Below, piece by piece: positions 56,903 through 64,000 of a DNA stretch of 64,000 bases. The notes beneath the pieces were generated by a model. The model was not told where the DNA came from and searched no databases. It was given only the letters and a program-made list of their open reading frames with translations. Location: assembly GCF_016745095.1 (NCBI RefSeq), contig NZ_CP067087.1:62001-126000 (forward strand). The letters run 5' to 3'. The stretch is from Croceicoccus sp. YJ47. GTDB taxonomy: Bacteria; Pseudomonadota; Alphaproteobacteria; Sphingomonadales; Sphingomonadaceae. The stretch's first letter is position 1. The number at the start of each line of letters is the position of its first letter. The translations under genes and the position numbers were made by a program.

Positions 56903-58042
56903 TCAGAAGCCGACCGCAACCCTGAGCCCCATCACGAGCGCATCGCGCGTTCCGGGACTGGCACCCGGGTTGATCACATATTGAAGGTCAGGCTGAACCG
57001 AGAGCCAGGGCGTCAGTTCACGCGCATAGGTGGCCTCGATCACAATTTCGGAATTCGCCCTCCCCTCGTCGACGGCTGGCACGTCAGAGGCTATGGCGTG
57101 CACCACCGCGAGCCCCACCTGCTCCCCTTCCCGAGGCGAGTAGACGACGCCTCCGGACAGGAAAGCGGCGTAGGGATTGGTTGCGCCAGAGGCGATGCCG
57201 GCACGGGCGAAGACCGCGATTCCGCAATATTCCGCGCCGCTCAGGCACGTTTCGCCGCGCAGATAGGCGCCGCTGCTCGATGCTTCGCCCCGGCCATCGA
57301 CCCGGTCCTGCTTTTCGGAATAGCGCCAGTCGCCGGCAAGCAGGCGAAGCGCTCCCATGCGCCAGTCCGCTTCCGCAATGGCGAGCACGCCGTCGCCAAG
57401 AGCGATCGCAGTCCTGCTCGGCCGATCCGGGTCGCCCGGCACGGCATCGAGGATCGCGGCCCTGAGCAACAGGCTTTCCTCGATCTGCACTTGTGCGCGC
57501 ACCGAAAGGCTTGTCACCGGAAAAATCGACGGGCCGTTTTCGCCCGTTTGCGCGATGTCCTGCCCGATGCCGTGCGCGCTGCCGATGAAAAGCGCGGAAG
57601 TTTCAAGCGCGTCGAATTCCGAGTTCAGATCGTAAAGCCCAGCCTTGACGCTGGCCCTGTCGCCGATCTCCTGCTCGATCCAGGCCTCGTACAGGCGGAG
57701 CGCGCGCACGCCGGTCTCGATATTGCTGACGATGTGAATGTCACCCGTCAACTCGCTGAGCGATGCGCCATTGTTGTAGAGGACATAAACCTGGCCGGTC
57801 GCGCCTTTCCATCCGGCGGCACGCTCGAGATCCGCCTCGAGCACGACATCCAGATTGTCGAGATAGCGCCAGCCGTCCTTGACGCCGCCCTCGTTCCGCC
57901 AGACTTCCGCCGTATACGCAGCCGATAGCCGGAACGCGCTCCCGGGCTGTGCATCGGCTGGCAGATCCTGCGCGTGCGCCGCGCCATGGCCAAACGCGGA
58001 CAGCAGCATCGCGGCAAGTGCCGCAGCGATCCTTTTGCGCAT
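56903..58042 (-). CDS. OprB-type carbohydrate-selective porin
   Basis: The 379-residue outer-membrane protein has a signal peptide (RIAAALAAMLLSAFGHGAAHA) and a barrel with the OprB features GLYDLNSEFDALETSALFIG, GQVYVLYNNGASLSELTGDI and a late YARELTPWLSVQPDLQYVIN. It ends in the barrel-type VAVGF. OprB proteins admit glucose and other sugars. ATG 58042 is favoured because it places the signal peptide at the N-terminus; an ATG at 58078 adds 12 residues. It stands alone. Confidence 0.88.
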   Translation of the reverse strand: MRKRIAAALAAMLLSAFGHGAAHAQDLPADAQPGSAFRLSAAYTAEVWRNEGGVKDGWRYLDNLDVVLEADLERAAGWKGATGQVYVLYNNGASLSELTGDIHIVSNIETGVRALRLYEAWIEQEIGDRASVKAGLYDLNSEFDALETSALFIGSAHGIGQDIAQTGENGPSIFPVTSLSVRAQVQIEESLLLRAAILDAVPGDPDRPSRTAIALGDGVLAIAEADWRMGALRLLAGDWRYSEKQDRVDGRGEASSSGAYLRGETCLSGAEYCGIAVFARAGIASGATNPYAAFLSGGVVYSPREGEQVGLAVVHAIASDVPAVDEGRANSEIVIEATYARELTPWLSVQPDLQYVINPGASPGTRDALVMGLRVAVGF

Positions 58043-58159
58043 GAAGGGATAGCAGGGATTTTCGCGAACGCGGGACATGGTAACGGACAGGCTACCCGAA
58101 AGTGCGGGCCACCACTCGCTTTAACGGGCCAGATGCTGTCTCATTTCGCTCTCGGATCG

Positions 58160-58753
58160 TCATTCGGATTTCCTTTTGACGAGGCGGTCCATCCACCGGC
58201 CCAGCGCGCCGTTCGCGAAATGGCGCCGTATGCGGGCGTAGTCGGACGGCCTCTCATCCTGCCCCAGCTTGAAGTACGGCACGCTCTCCATGATTTTTAC
58301 CCGAAAGCCGATGATCTTCGTCAAAAGCAAGTCGGCCCGCGGCCCCATCCGGCCCATTGTCCAGCCGTCCTCACCCTCCATCAGCCGCGTGAGGATCGCG
58401 ACCGACCGTTCCGTCAAATCCGCGTCCATCTCGACCGTACCGGTCAGCCGCGCCGATGCAAAGTTCCACGTCGGGGCCCAGTCGTCGCGGCCCACGATGC
58501 CCGGGGGGACATAGGCATTCGGCCCGAGGAAAAGGAACGAGGCAAGCGGTTCGCGGACGAGGATCTCCACCGCCGGGACCCGCAATGGAAGGTGGCCGAG
58601 AAGTGTCGTCGGCCCTTCCCCGTCATTCCCCTCCGCGACAACGGGCATGAGCAAGGCCGCTGCCGGGCTGGCGTGCGGCACGATCCAGCAAAGCGGCATC
58701 TGATCGAGCAAACCGCGCACGGCGCCGTCATCGGCGGAGGAAATTGCGCTCAT
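58160..58753 (-). CDS. FMN-binding PaiB-like protein
   Basis: The 197-residue protein belongs to the FMN-binding negative transcriptional regulator family (split-barrel flavin fold): ALLMPVVAEG and LLGHLPLRVP, FLFLGPNAYVPPGIVGRDDW, APTWNFASARLTGTVEM, and KIIGFRVKIMESVPYFKLGQ. Founding members repress sporulation genes in Bacillus, but most may be flavin enzymes. Its ATG overlaps the hydrolase stop (58750-58753), making it the third gene of the PepSY-hydrolase run. A role in metal or siderophore reduction is possible. Confidence 0.85.
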   Translation of the reverse strand: MSAISSADDGAVRGLLDQMPLCWIVPHASPAAALLMPVVAEGNDGEGPTTLLGHLPLRVPAVEILVREPLASFLFLGPNAYVPPGIVGRDDWAPTWNFASARLTGTVEMDADLTERSVAILTRLMEGEDGWTMGRMGPRADLLLTKIIGFRVKIMESVPYFKLGQDERPSDYARIRRHFANGALGRWMDRLVKRKSE

Positions 58754-59709
58754 CCACGCCGCCAGATCGACCGCATCCAGTCGGCGGCATCCGCGATGGC
58801 CTCACGCGCCAGTGCCGATATGCTGACCGCTTCGAGAAAGCTGTGCGTCGCGCCTTCATAGACATGCAGTGCGACATCGACGCCGGCCTGCGCCATTCGC
58901 GACGCGGTTTCGCGGTTCTCATCGGCGAGAATATCGCACTGCGCAACGCAGAAGAACGCCGGAGGCAGGTCCGCGAAATTGCCGTTGAGCGGCGTGGCAA
59001 GGGGATGCGGCGCGCGGTCATCGCCCCGGTAATTGCGCCAGAACCAGTCCATCTCGTCGGCGGTCAGCATATATTCGGGACCGCCGTAGCGGCTGTGGCT
59101 CTCTCGCAACCGTTCGTCGAACGCGCCATAGTTGAGGATCAATCCGCCAAAGGGCGACCGCCCCGCATCACGCATCCGCATCGCCGTCGCAAGCGCGAGA
59201 TTCGCGCCCGCGCTATCGCCGCCGACGATGGCATCGGTCATCTCCATTCCGTAATTCGCGCCATGCGTTTCGAGCCATCCGACCGCCGCGCCGATCTCGT
59301 CAAGTGCGACGGGGAAGCGCACTTCGGGCGACAGGCTGTAGTCGACACCGATGATCGCTGCGCCGCTGCGGGCCGCGTATTCGCGCATCAACCTGTCATG
59401 CGTGTCGAGGCTGAAACTGGTCCACCCGCCGCCATGCAGATAGATCAGCGCCGGGAGCGGCCGGTCCGTCACGGGACGATAGATGCGCAGCGGCGCGCCT
59501 GCATCCTGCGCCCCGATCTCGATCGTTTCGGCCATCTGCGGACCGCCGCTGCGCCATGGTTGCCTGACCTTCTCGGCAATGGCCCGGCGCTCGGCAATGG
59601 TCTCCCCGCCCTTGGTCAGCCGTTCATATTCCGCATTCACCGCACGGACGAAGCGGCGGATTTCGGGATCGATGTCATCGCCCGGCATGATGGTCTGGCT
59701 TTGTGTCAT
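58750..59709 (-). CDS. Alpha/beta hydrolase of the hormone-sensitive lipase family
   Basis: The 319-residue protein has the oxyanion-hole motif ALIYLHGGGWTSF, the nucleophile elbow IVGGDSAGANLALA, an acid in VAQCDILADE and the catalytic His in EGATHSFLEAVS. It should hydrolyse short-chain esters, and has no signal peptide. The ATG overlaps the end of the PepSY gene (ATGA at 59706-59709) and its own stop overlaps the PaiB-like start. Beside a siderophore-type receptor, cleavage of an ester-linked siderophore is a reasonable but unproven role. Confidence 0.87.
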   Translation of the reverse strand: MTQSQTIMPGDDIDPEIRRFVRAVNAEYERLTKGGETIAERRAIAEKVRQPWRSGGPQMAETIEIGAQDAGAPLRIYRPVTDRPLPALIYLHGGGWTSFSLDTHDRLMREYAARSGAAIIGVDYSLSPEVRFPVALDEIGAAVGWLETHGANYGMEMTDAIVGGDSAGANLALATAMRMRDAGRSPFGGLILNYGAFDERLRESHSRYGGPEYMLTADEMDWFWRNYRGDDRAPHPLATPLNGNFADLPPAFFCVAQCDILADENRETASRMAQAGVDVALHVYEGATHSFLEAVSISALAREAIADAADWMRSIWRRG

Positions 59710-60920
59710 GCGCCCTTCCCGGCATCTGCATATATTGGCGGGCTGCCCTTTGATTGCTTCGCGGCCTTGCGCCGCGCAACGCGGGAAGACCGTTTCTTCC
59801 ACCAGATATAGAGTCCCGTGACCGACTGCCCAAAGGTCACGAGACCCAGTACGAAAACCAGCGCCAGAGAGGCAAAGCCGAAAATCTCGCCGCTGTGGAG
59901 CGGATAGACCACGCGGATCATCGCGAGGCCCGCGCTGTCGGAATAGGGATCGACCTGATGCCGCCATTCGCCCGTATCGCCGTCGAAATAATGATCGACC
60001 GGTCCCAGCTGCCGATAGCTGAGCTCGCCATGGGGCGAAAACTTGACCCCATACAGGTTCCACTGCGGCAGGTAGAGCATCCGCGCCGGCTCCCAGTCGA
60101 GGCCGATCGCTTCGGCATGGGCCTCTGCGCGCGGAAGGACATCCGAGAACGAAAGGCGGGGAACGGCGCCCTGCGGAAACGGCGCGTCCTGATCGAACAG
60201 ATCATGCTCGAGCGGGGAAACAGCCGTCACGGCAGGTTCGTACGCCTCGCTCCAGAAATTGAACGCAATCGAGGTCATGGCCAGCACGGCCAGAAACGGG
60301 AGCAGCCACAAGCCGCTCGCCCTGTGGAGATCGAGCAAAAGGCGCGGGATCGCACTGGAGCGGCGAAATTGCCAGTTGCGCCACCATTTTTTCCAGAACG
60401 GCCCCTTCTCGGGCGTGGTCAGCACCAGACCCGCGATCATCGCGAGCAGCCAGAGCACGGCGATTGCGCCCAGAAACAACCGTCCCGGCGTGCCGGTTAG
60501 CAATTCGAAATGCAGATCCGCGACCCCGGCCACGAAATTTCGGGGACCGAGGCCGGGCCCGGTTTCCCTGCCCCCGATGACCGATCCGTCCGCGGGGTTC
60601 AGAAAAACCTCGTCGAAGGCGGGGGCAATGGCGCCCGGCCTCGCGGAAAGCTCGGCCGCAATGGATCGGTTGGCGTCGCTGCGAAGCGGGAAAGCGGTCA
60701 CCTGCAGGCCGGGATGGGCCGCCTGAAACGCGTCGATTGCGGCCACGGTGTCAAGAGGCGTCGATGCGACCGGGTTCGAAGCAGAAAACAGATCGGAATT
60801 GAGCGCATGGTCGAGCGGGGCCCGAAACACCAGCAGGCTGCCCGTCAATCCGGCCACGGCGAGAAACGCGAGGCTGACGAGCCCGCAATAGCGATGCAGC
60901 AGCAGCAAAAAGGCGCGCAT
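59706..60920 (-). CDS. PepSY-associated membrane protein (ferric-siderophore reductase-like)
   Basis: The 404-residue inner-membrane protein has four helices and two PepSY-type periplasmic regions: FLLLLHRYCGLVSLAFLAVA, VADLHFELLTGTPGRLFLGA, LLDLHRASGLWLLPFLAVLA and YPLHSGEIFGFASLALVFVL. The paired H residues in LLHR, LHFEL, DLHR and LHSGE are the family's candidate haem ligands. Such proteins are induced by iron starvation and reduce ferric siderophores. ATG 60920 is chosen because GAGGAGGGG lies 8 bases upstream, whereas that same sequence is inside the coding region if 60938 is used. First gene of the three-gene run. Confidence 0.88.
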   Translation of the reverse strand: MRAFLLLLHRYCGLVSLAFLAVAGLTGSLLVFRAPLDHALNSDLFSASNPVASTPLDTVAAIDAFQAAHPGLQVTAFPLRSDANRSIAAELSARPGAIAPAFDEVFLNPADGSVIGGRETGPGLGPRNFVAGVADLHFELLTGTPGRLFLGAIAVLWLLAMIAGLVLTTPEKGPFWKKWWRNWQFRRSSAIPRLLLDLHRASGLWLLPFLAVLAMTSIAFNFWSEAYEPAVTAVSPLEHDLFDQDAPFPQGAVPRLSFSDVLPRAEAHAEAIGLDWEPARMLYLPQWNLYGVKFSPHGELSYRQLGPVDHYFDGDTGEWRHQVDPYSDSAGLAMIRVVYPLHSGEIFGFASLALVFVLGLVTFGQSVTGLYIWWKKRSSRVARRKAAKQSKGSPPIYADAGKGA

Positions 60921-61262
60921 GGACCATCCCCTCCTCATTCGCGGCGCCGCCCCGTTGTGCGGCGCCCGTCTGGCTTACCATTTCGATCCTATGTCCCAAA
61001 CCCCGCACGCGCGACATCCGGGCGGGCCGCTCTTTATCGCGCATGGGTCATAAGCTGCCGTATTGCAAACGTCTCGCAATATTAGCTATGGCGAGAGCGT
61101 CACAGTTTTGGAGCAAACTCGCCTTGGTGGCCAATTTGCGATGATGGATGGCCCATCCACGAAACCGGCCTGATCGAAACGATGCGTATGCTGCCCCTGC
61201 AATATTATTTTCGTCCGTGGGGGTCATCGGGCGCGCAATTTTTGCCAAAGGGGATCACTTCG
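60921..61262. other. Divergent promoter region between the PepSY operon and the TonB receptor
   Basis: These 342 bases hold no gene I can support. They contain the TATTGC...GCAATA inverted repeat at 61061-61081 listed separately and an AT-rich segment before the receptor. Both flanking genes have iron-uptake character, so a shared iron-responsive control is likely. Confidence 0.4.
61061..61081. promoter_or_regulatory. Candidate iron-responsive operator between divergent genes
   Basis: TATTGC-AAACGTCTC-GCAATA is a 21-base inverted repeat placed between the PepSY-family gene and the TonB receptor. Its size and AT-flanked arms suit a Fur-family or similar dimer site, but it does not match a strict Fur consensus. 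Confidence 0.35.
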
Positions 61263-63437
61263 ATGTCGCATGCTTCACGTCTCTTCTCCGGAACGGCGCT
61301 GGCCCTTGCCATGCTGTGTCCGGCCCATTCGTCCTCCGCGCAGGATCGCGGCGTGGAAACCATCGAGACAAGCGAAAATGGCGAGCGCGTCATCATCGTG
61401 ACCTCCGAACGCTATGTTCCCCAAGGCAGGCTGACCGCGACGAAGAGCGATATTCCGCTCGTCGAAACCCCGCAGTCGATCAGCGTCGTCAGCCGCGACC
61501 AGATCGACCTTCTGAACTTCATCGATGCGCAGCAGGCCGTCCGCTATGTCGCGGGCGCCACGGGCGAGAATTACGGCCCCGATTTGCGGTTCGACTTCAT
61601 CCAGATCCGCGGCTTTCCGCCCAAGCAGTTCGTCGACGGCCTCGCCACGCCGGTGACGAGTACGATCTATTCCAACGGCATCGACCTCTATGCGTTCGAA
61701 AGCCTCGAGATCCTGAAGGGCCCTGCGTCGGTGCTCTACGGCTCAGCACCTCCGGGCGGCATCTATAATCAGACCAGCCGCCGGCCCAAAAGCGTCTTCG
61801 ATGGCGAGATTTCCGCCATGTACGGCACCGACGATTACAAGCAGCTGGGCATGACCGTCACCGGCCCGGCGTCGGACGCGCTCGACCTGCGGGCCACGGT
61901 GATGATCCGCGACCGCGGGGCGGAGCGCGATTTCGTCGATGCGCAGCGCATCTATGCCGCGCCCGCGGCGACCTGGCATATCGGACCCGATACGCGGCTG
62001 ACCGGCCTTGCCTATTACCAGTATGACGAGGTGAACGGCGACACGAACGGCTTCTTGCCGGCGGCGGGCACGCTGCTCGACAATCCGAACAGCAAGCTTC
62101 CGCGCAGCGTCAATCTGGGCGAGCCGGACTACAACCGGTACGAGCGCAAGCAATGGGGCGCCGGTTTCGAATTCGAGCAGGATTTGGGTCCCGACATGGG
62201 CCTGACGGTGAATGGCCGCTATGCCGACTATGCGGAGGAACAGCGCGTGATCTATGCCGCCGGTTTCACCGACGCGGCCATGGATACGGTCTATCGCAAC
62301 AGCTATCCCTATCAGGAGGACGTGACGTCGCTCACCATCGACGGGCGTTTTCATGGCAAGTTCGACACCGGCGGGATCGAGCACAATTTCCTTGTCGGCG
62401 TCGATTACCGTGATGTCGACAATGATGCGCCCTTCGGTTTCTGCAGCCCGTTCTTCTGCCCCAGCGGGGCGAGTGTGCCCGATCCGATCAATATCTACGA
62501 CCCGCAATACGGTCTGCCGGCAGGCTTCGTGACGCCGCCACTCGACACGGTGTTCACCGACCAGACGTTGAAACAGACCGGTCTTTACGCGCAGGACCAG
62601 ATCGCCATCGGCGGGCTGCGCGTCTTGCTGTCGGGCCGCAACGACTGGGTCGATCGCACCAGCTTTGGCACCGATGGCAAGCAGGACGAGTTTACCTGGC
62701 GCGCGGGCGTGTCCTATGTGACCGATGCGGGCGTCGTCCCGTATGTCAGTTATGGCACATCGTTCGAGCCAGTGCTGGGCGTCGACATCGCGGGCGATCC
62801 GCTCAAGCCGACCACGGGCGAACAATGGGAAGGCGGCGTAAAATATGATGCGCGCGGCCTGGGCGAAGGGATCGACCTGCTGCTGACGGCGGCTCTGTTC
62901 GACATCCGGCAGGAGAACGTCACCAGCGCGGTCTATTCCCCCGTGTCGGCGCCCGTCGGTTCGACGCAGTCGGGCGAGGTGAAGGTCCAAGGCGGCGAGC
63001 TTGAGTTCGTGGCCCGCATCCGCAACCAGCTCGCGATCAACGGATCCTATTCCTATACCGATACCGAGGTCGTGGCGAGCGAGACGCCGCAGGAAGTGGG
63101 CGCGGCGCTTCCGGTCACGCCCAGGCACAAGGCATCGCTGCTGGCCGACTACACGTTTCAGCGTGGCTCGCTTGCAGGCTTTGGCTTTGGCGCGGGCGTG
63201 CGCTATAACAGCGACGGGGCCGGCAGCCTGCCGGGGCCGTTCAACCCGATCGTTTTCGAAACGGGCGAAGCCACACTGTTCGATGCGATGCTGCACTATG
63301 ACTTGCCGAACTGGCGCCTTGCGATCAACGGATCGAACATTTTCGACGAGCGCTATGTGGCGCGCTGTGCCGATGCGAACAATTGCAACTTCGGCGCGGG
63401 GCGGCAGGTGATCGCGACGGCAACGTACAGGTTCTGA
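61263..63437 (+). CDS. TonB-dependent siderophore receptor
   Basis: The 724-residue receptor has a signal peptide (GTALALAMLCPAHSSSAQ), a TonB-box-like VIIVTSERY, and a plug with the siderophore-class motif VETPQSISVVSRDQIDLLNF, IQIRGFPPKQFVDGL and LEILKGPASVLYGSAPPGGI. A barrel follows, ending ATATYRF. This pattern is typical of FhuE/FpvA-like ferric-siderophore receptors. The ATG at 61263 has AAAGGGG 9 bases upstream; the in-frame upstream extension is not needed. It is divergent from the PepSY-hydrolase-PaiB run, which may process what it imports. Confidence 0.92.
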   Translation: MSHASRLFSGTALALAMLCPAHSSSAQDRGVETIETSENGERVIIVTSERYVPQGRLTATKSDIPLVETPQSISVVSRDQIDLLNFIDAQQAVRYVAGATGENYGPDLRFDFIQIRGFPPKQFVDGLATPVTSTIYSNGIDLYAFESLEILKGPASVLYGSAPPGGIYNQTSRRPKSVFDGEISAMYGTDDYKQLGMTVTGPASDALDLRATVMIRDRGAERDFVDAQRIYAAPAATWHIGPDTRLTGLAYYQYDEVNGDTNGFLPAAGTLLDNPNSKLPRSVNLGEPDYNRYERKQWGAGFEFEQDLGPDMGLTVNGRYADYAEEQRVIYAAGFTDAAMDTVYRNSYPYQEDVTSLTIDGRFHGKFDTGGIEHNFLVGVDYRDVDNDAPFGFCSPFFCPSGASVPDPINIYDPQYGLPAGFVTPPLDTVFTDQTLKQTGLYAQDQIAIGGLRVLLSGRNDWVDRTSFGTDGKQDEFTWRAGVSYVTDAGVVPYVSYGTSFEPVLGVDIAGDPLKPTTGEQWEGGVKYDARGLGEGIDLLLTAALFDIRQENVTSAVYSPVSAPVGSTQSGEVKVQGGELEFVARIRNQLAINGSYSYTDTEVVASETPQEVGAALPVTPRHKASLLADYTFQRGSLAGFGFGAGVRYNSDGAGSLPGPFNPIVFETGEATLFDAMLHYDLPNWRLAINGSNIFDERYVARCADANNCNFGAGRQVIATATYRF

Positions 63438-63467
63438 ACGACAGGTTCCGGCTGCGATGGAGGTGGA

Positions 63468-64000
63468 ATGATGGATGCAGGACGGCTGGCAGGCGCAATC
63501 GCCAGCGTCCTCCTGCTGTGGACGGCGACGCCCGATGCCGATGCGATGGGACGCACAGAGGCCGATGGGACGGCGGGTGTCCTCCCCCCTACGCCATCCG
63601 GCCTGCCGCCCATCCCGCGCGCCGAAGCCGGTGCGACACTCCCGCTCGCGCCGGAGCGGGAAATCGCCTTCACCGTAGAGGAAGGCACCGCGCTCCAGCC
63701 CGCGCTGTCGCCTGACGGGCGCACGATCGTCTTCGCCATGCTGGGCGATATATACACCCTGCCCAGCACCGGCGGCCAGGCACGCGCCATCACGCGCGGC
63801 ATGGCCATGGACACGCAGCCGGAGTTCTCTCCCGACGGACGATGGATCGCGTTCCTTTCGGATCGCTCCGGCCCCGAAAACATATGGATCATGCGGACCG
63901 ACGGCAGCGAGGCACGGCAAGTCTCGTTCCACGGGGGCGACCCTGTGTTCACCTCCCCTTCGTGGAGCGCAGATGGCCGCGCCATCCATGTTTCGCGCTT
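63468..64000 (+). CDS. TolB-like beta-propeller protein, probably amidohydrolase family (3' end outside window)
   Basis: The visible 177 residues start with a signal peptide-like segment (GRLAGAIASVLLLWTATPDA). A proline-rich linker and WD40/PD40 repeats follow: ALQPALSPDGRTIVFAMLGD, TQPEFSPDGRWIAFLSDRSG and PSWSADGRAIHVSR. Such N-terminal propellers precede amidohydrolase or peptidase domains in sphingomonads, but that part is off the edge. The ATG pair at 63468-63473 has GGAGGTGG just upstream. It follows the TonB receptor by 30 bases, so it is probably cotranscribed and periplasmic, acting on the imported ligand. Confidence 0.75.
   Translation, partial: MMDAGRLAGAIASVLLLWTATPDADAMGRTEADGTAGVLPPTPSGLPPIPRAEAGATLPLAPEREIAFTVEEGTALQPALSPDGRTIVFAMLGDIYTLPSTGGQARAITRGMAMDTQPEFSPDGRWIAFLSDRSGPENIWIMRTDGSEARQVSFHGGDPVFTSPSWSADGRAIHVSR

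Noticed and set aside
61743-63989. A 748-codon minus-strand frame opposite the siderophore receptor
   Set aside because: The plus strand encodes a complete TonB receptor; the opposite product has no family features.

Overview
The window is about 64 kb of GC-rich (roughly 60-65 % by eye) alphaproteobacterial DNA. The mix of genes points to Sphingomonadales: many TonB-dependent receptors, a FecI/FecR surface-signalling set, PepSY reductase, NasST nitrate control, and small XRE-type regulators. This placement is inferred from gene content; no rRNA or other phylogenetic marker is present.

Layout: (1) 1-7.6 kb is a nitrate-assimilation locus: the 3' end of nasA, a fused PP2C phosphatase/Ser-Thr kinase, a NarK-type transporter, an outer-membrane porin, and the nasS-nasT sensor/antiterminator pair. 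A terminator-containing leader lies in front of the porin-transporter-kinase operon. (2) 8-13.7 kb is a two-partner secretion pair (translocator plus haemagglutinin-like exoprotein with five MBG-type repeats); both genes carry disruptions. (3) 14.7-22 kb is a signalling block: orphan response regulator, hybrid histidine kinase, YfiR-like protein, TonB receptor and a GGDEF-EAL protein. (4) 22.5-23.9 kb holds galM and a dgoA-like remnant. (5) 24.5-36.6 kb is one long same-strand run that joins inositol-phosphate chemistry (inositol-3-phosphate synthase, IPCT-like cytidylyltransferase, two CDP-alcohol phosphotransferases) to an ABC-type capsule exporter with three glycosyltransferases. I regard this as the most interesting system here. 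(6) 36.9-40.8 kb is an ECF sigma/FecR/STN-TonB receptor triad. (7) 41.4-43.9 kb has a 35-codon ORF plus a small HTH protein behind a palindrome, then a KtrAB-like potassium system. (8) 45.1-54.3 kb is a chemotaxis operon (STAS, cheY, cheA, cheW, mcp, cheW, cheR, cheB, soluble MCP-like protein). (9) 55.1-58 kb has a membrane diguanylate cyclase and an OprB-type porin. (10) 58.2-64 kb is an iron/siderophore-like set: flavin-binding PaiB-like protein, alpha/beta hydrolase, PepSY reductase, divergent TonB receptor, and the start of a beta-propeller protein.

Nearly every long intergenic gap contains a decayed fragment of one IS6-family-like transposon (nine fragments recognised), recognisable by shared ends and by broken pieces of the same transposase. 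A truncated tRNA-Gly(CCC) lies beside the longest one. Seven otherwise intact reading frames are broken: five by single-base indels and two by in-frame TAG codons (the secretion translocator and cheA). These could be real decay or sequence errors, and reads would settle it. Within operons, genes are packed with ATGA/GTGA stop-start overlaps, suggesting translational coupling in the nitrate, signalling, capsule, chemotaxis and iron blocks.
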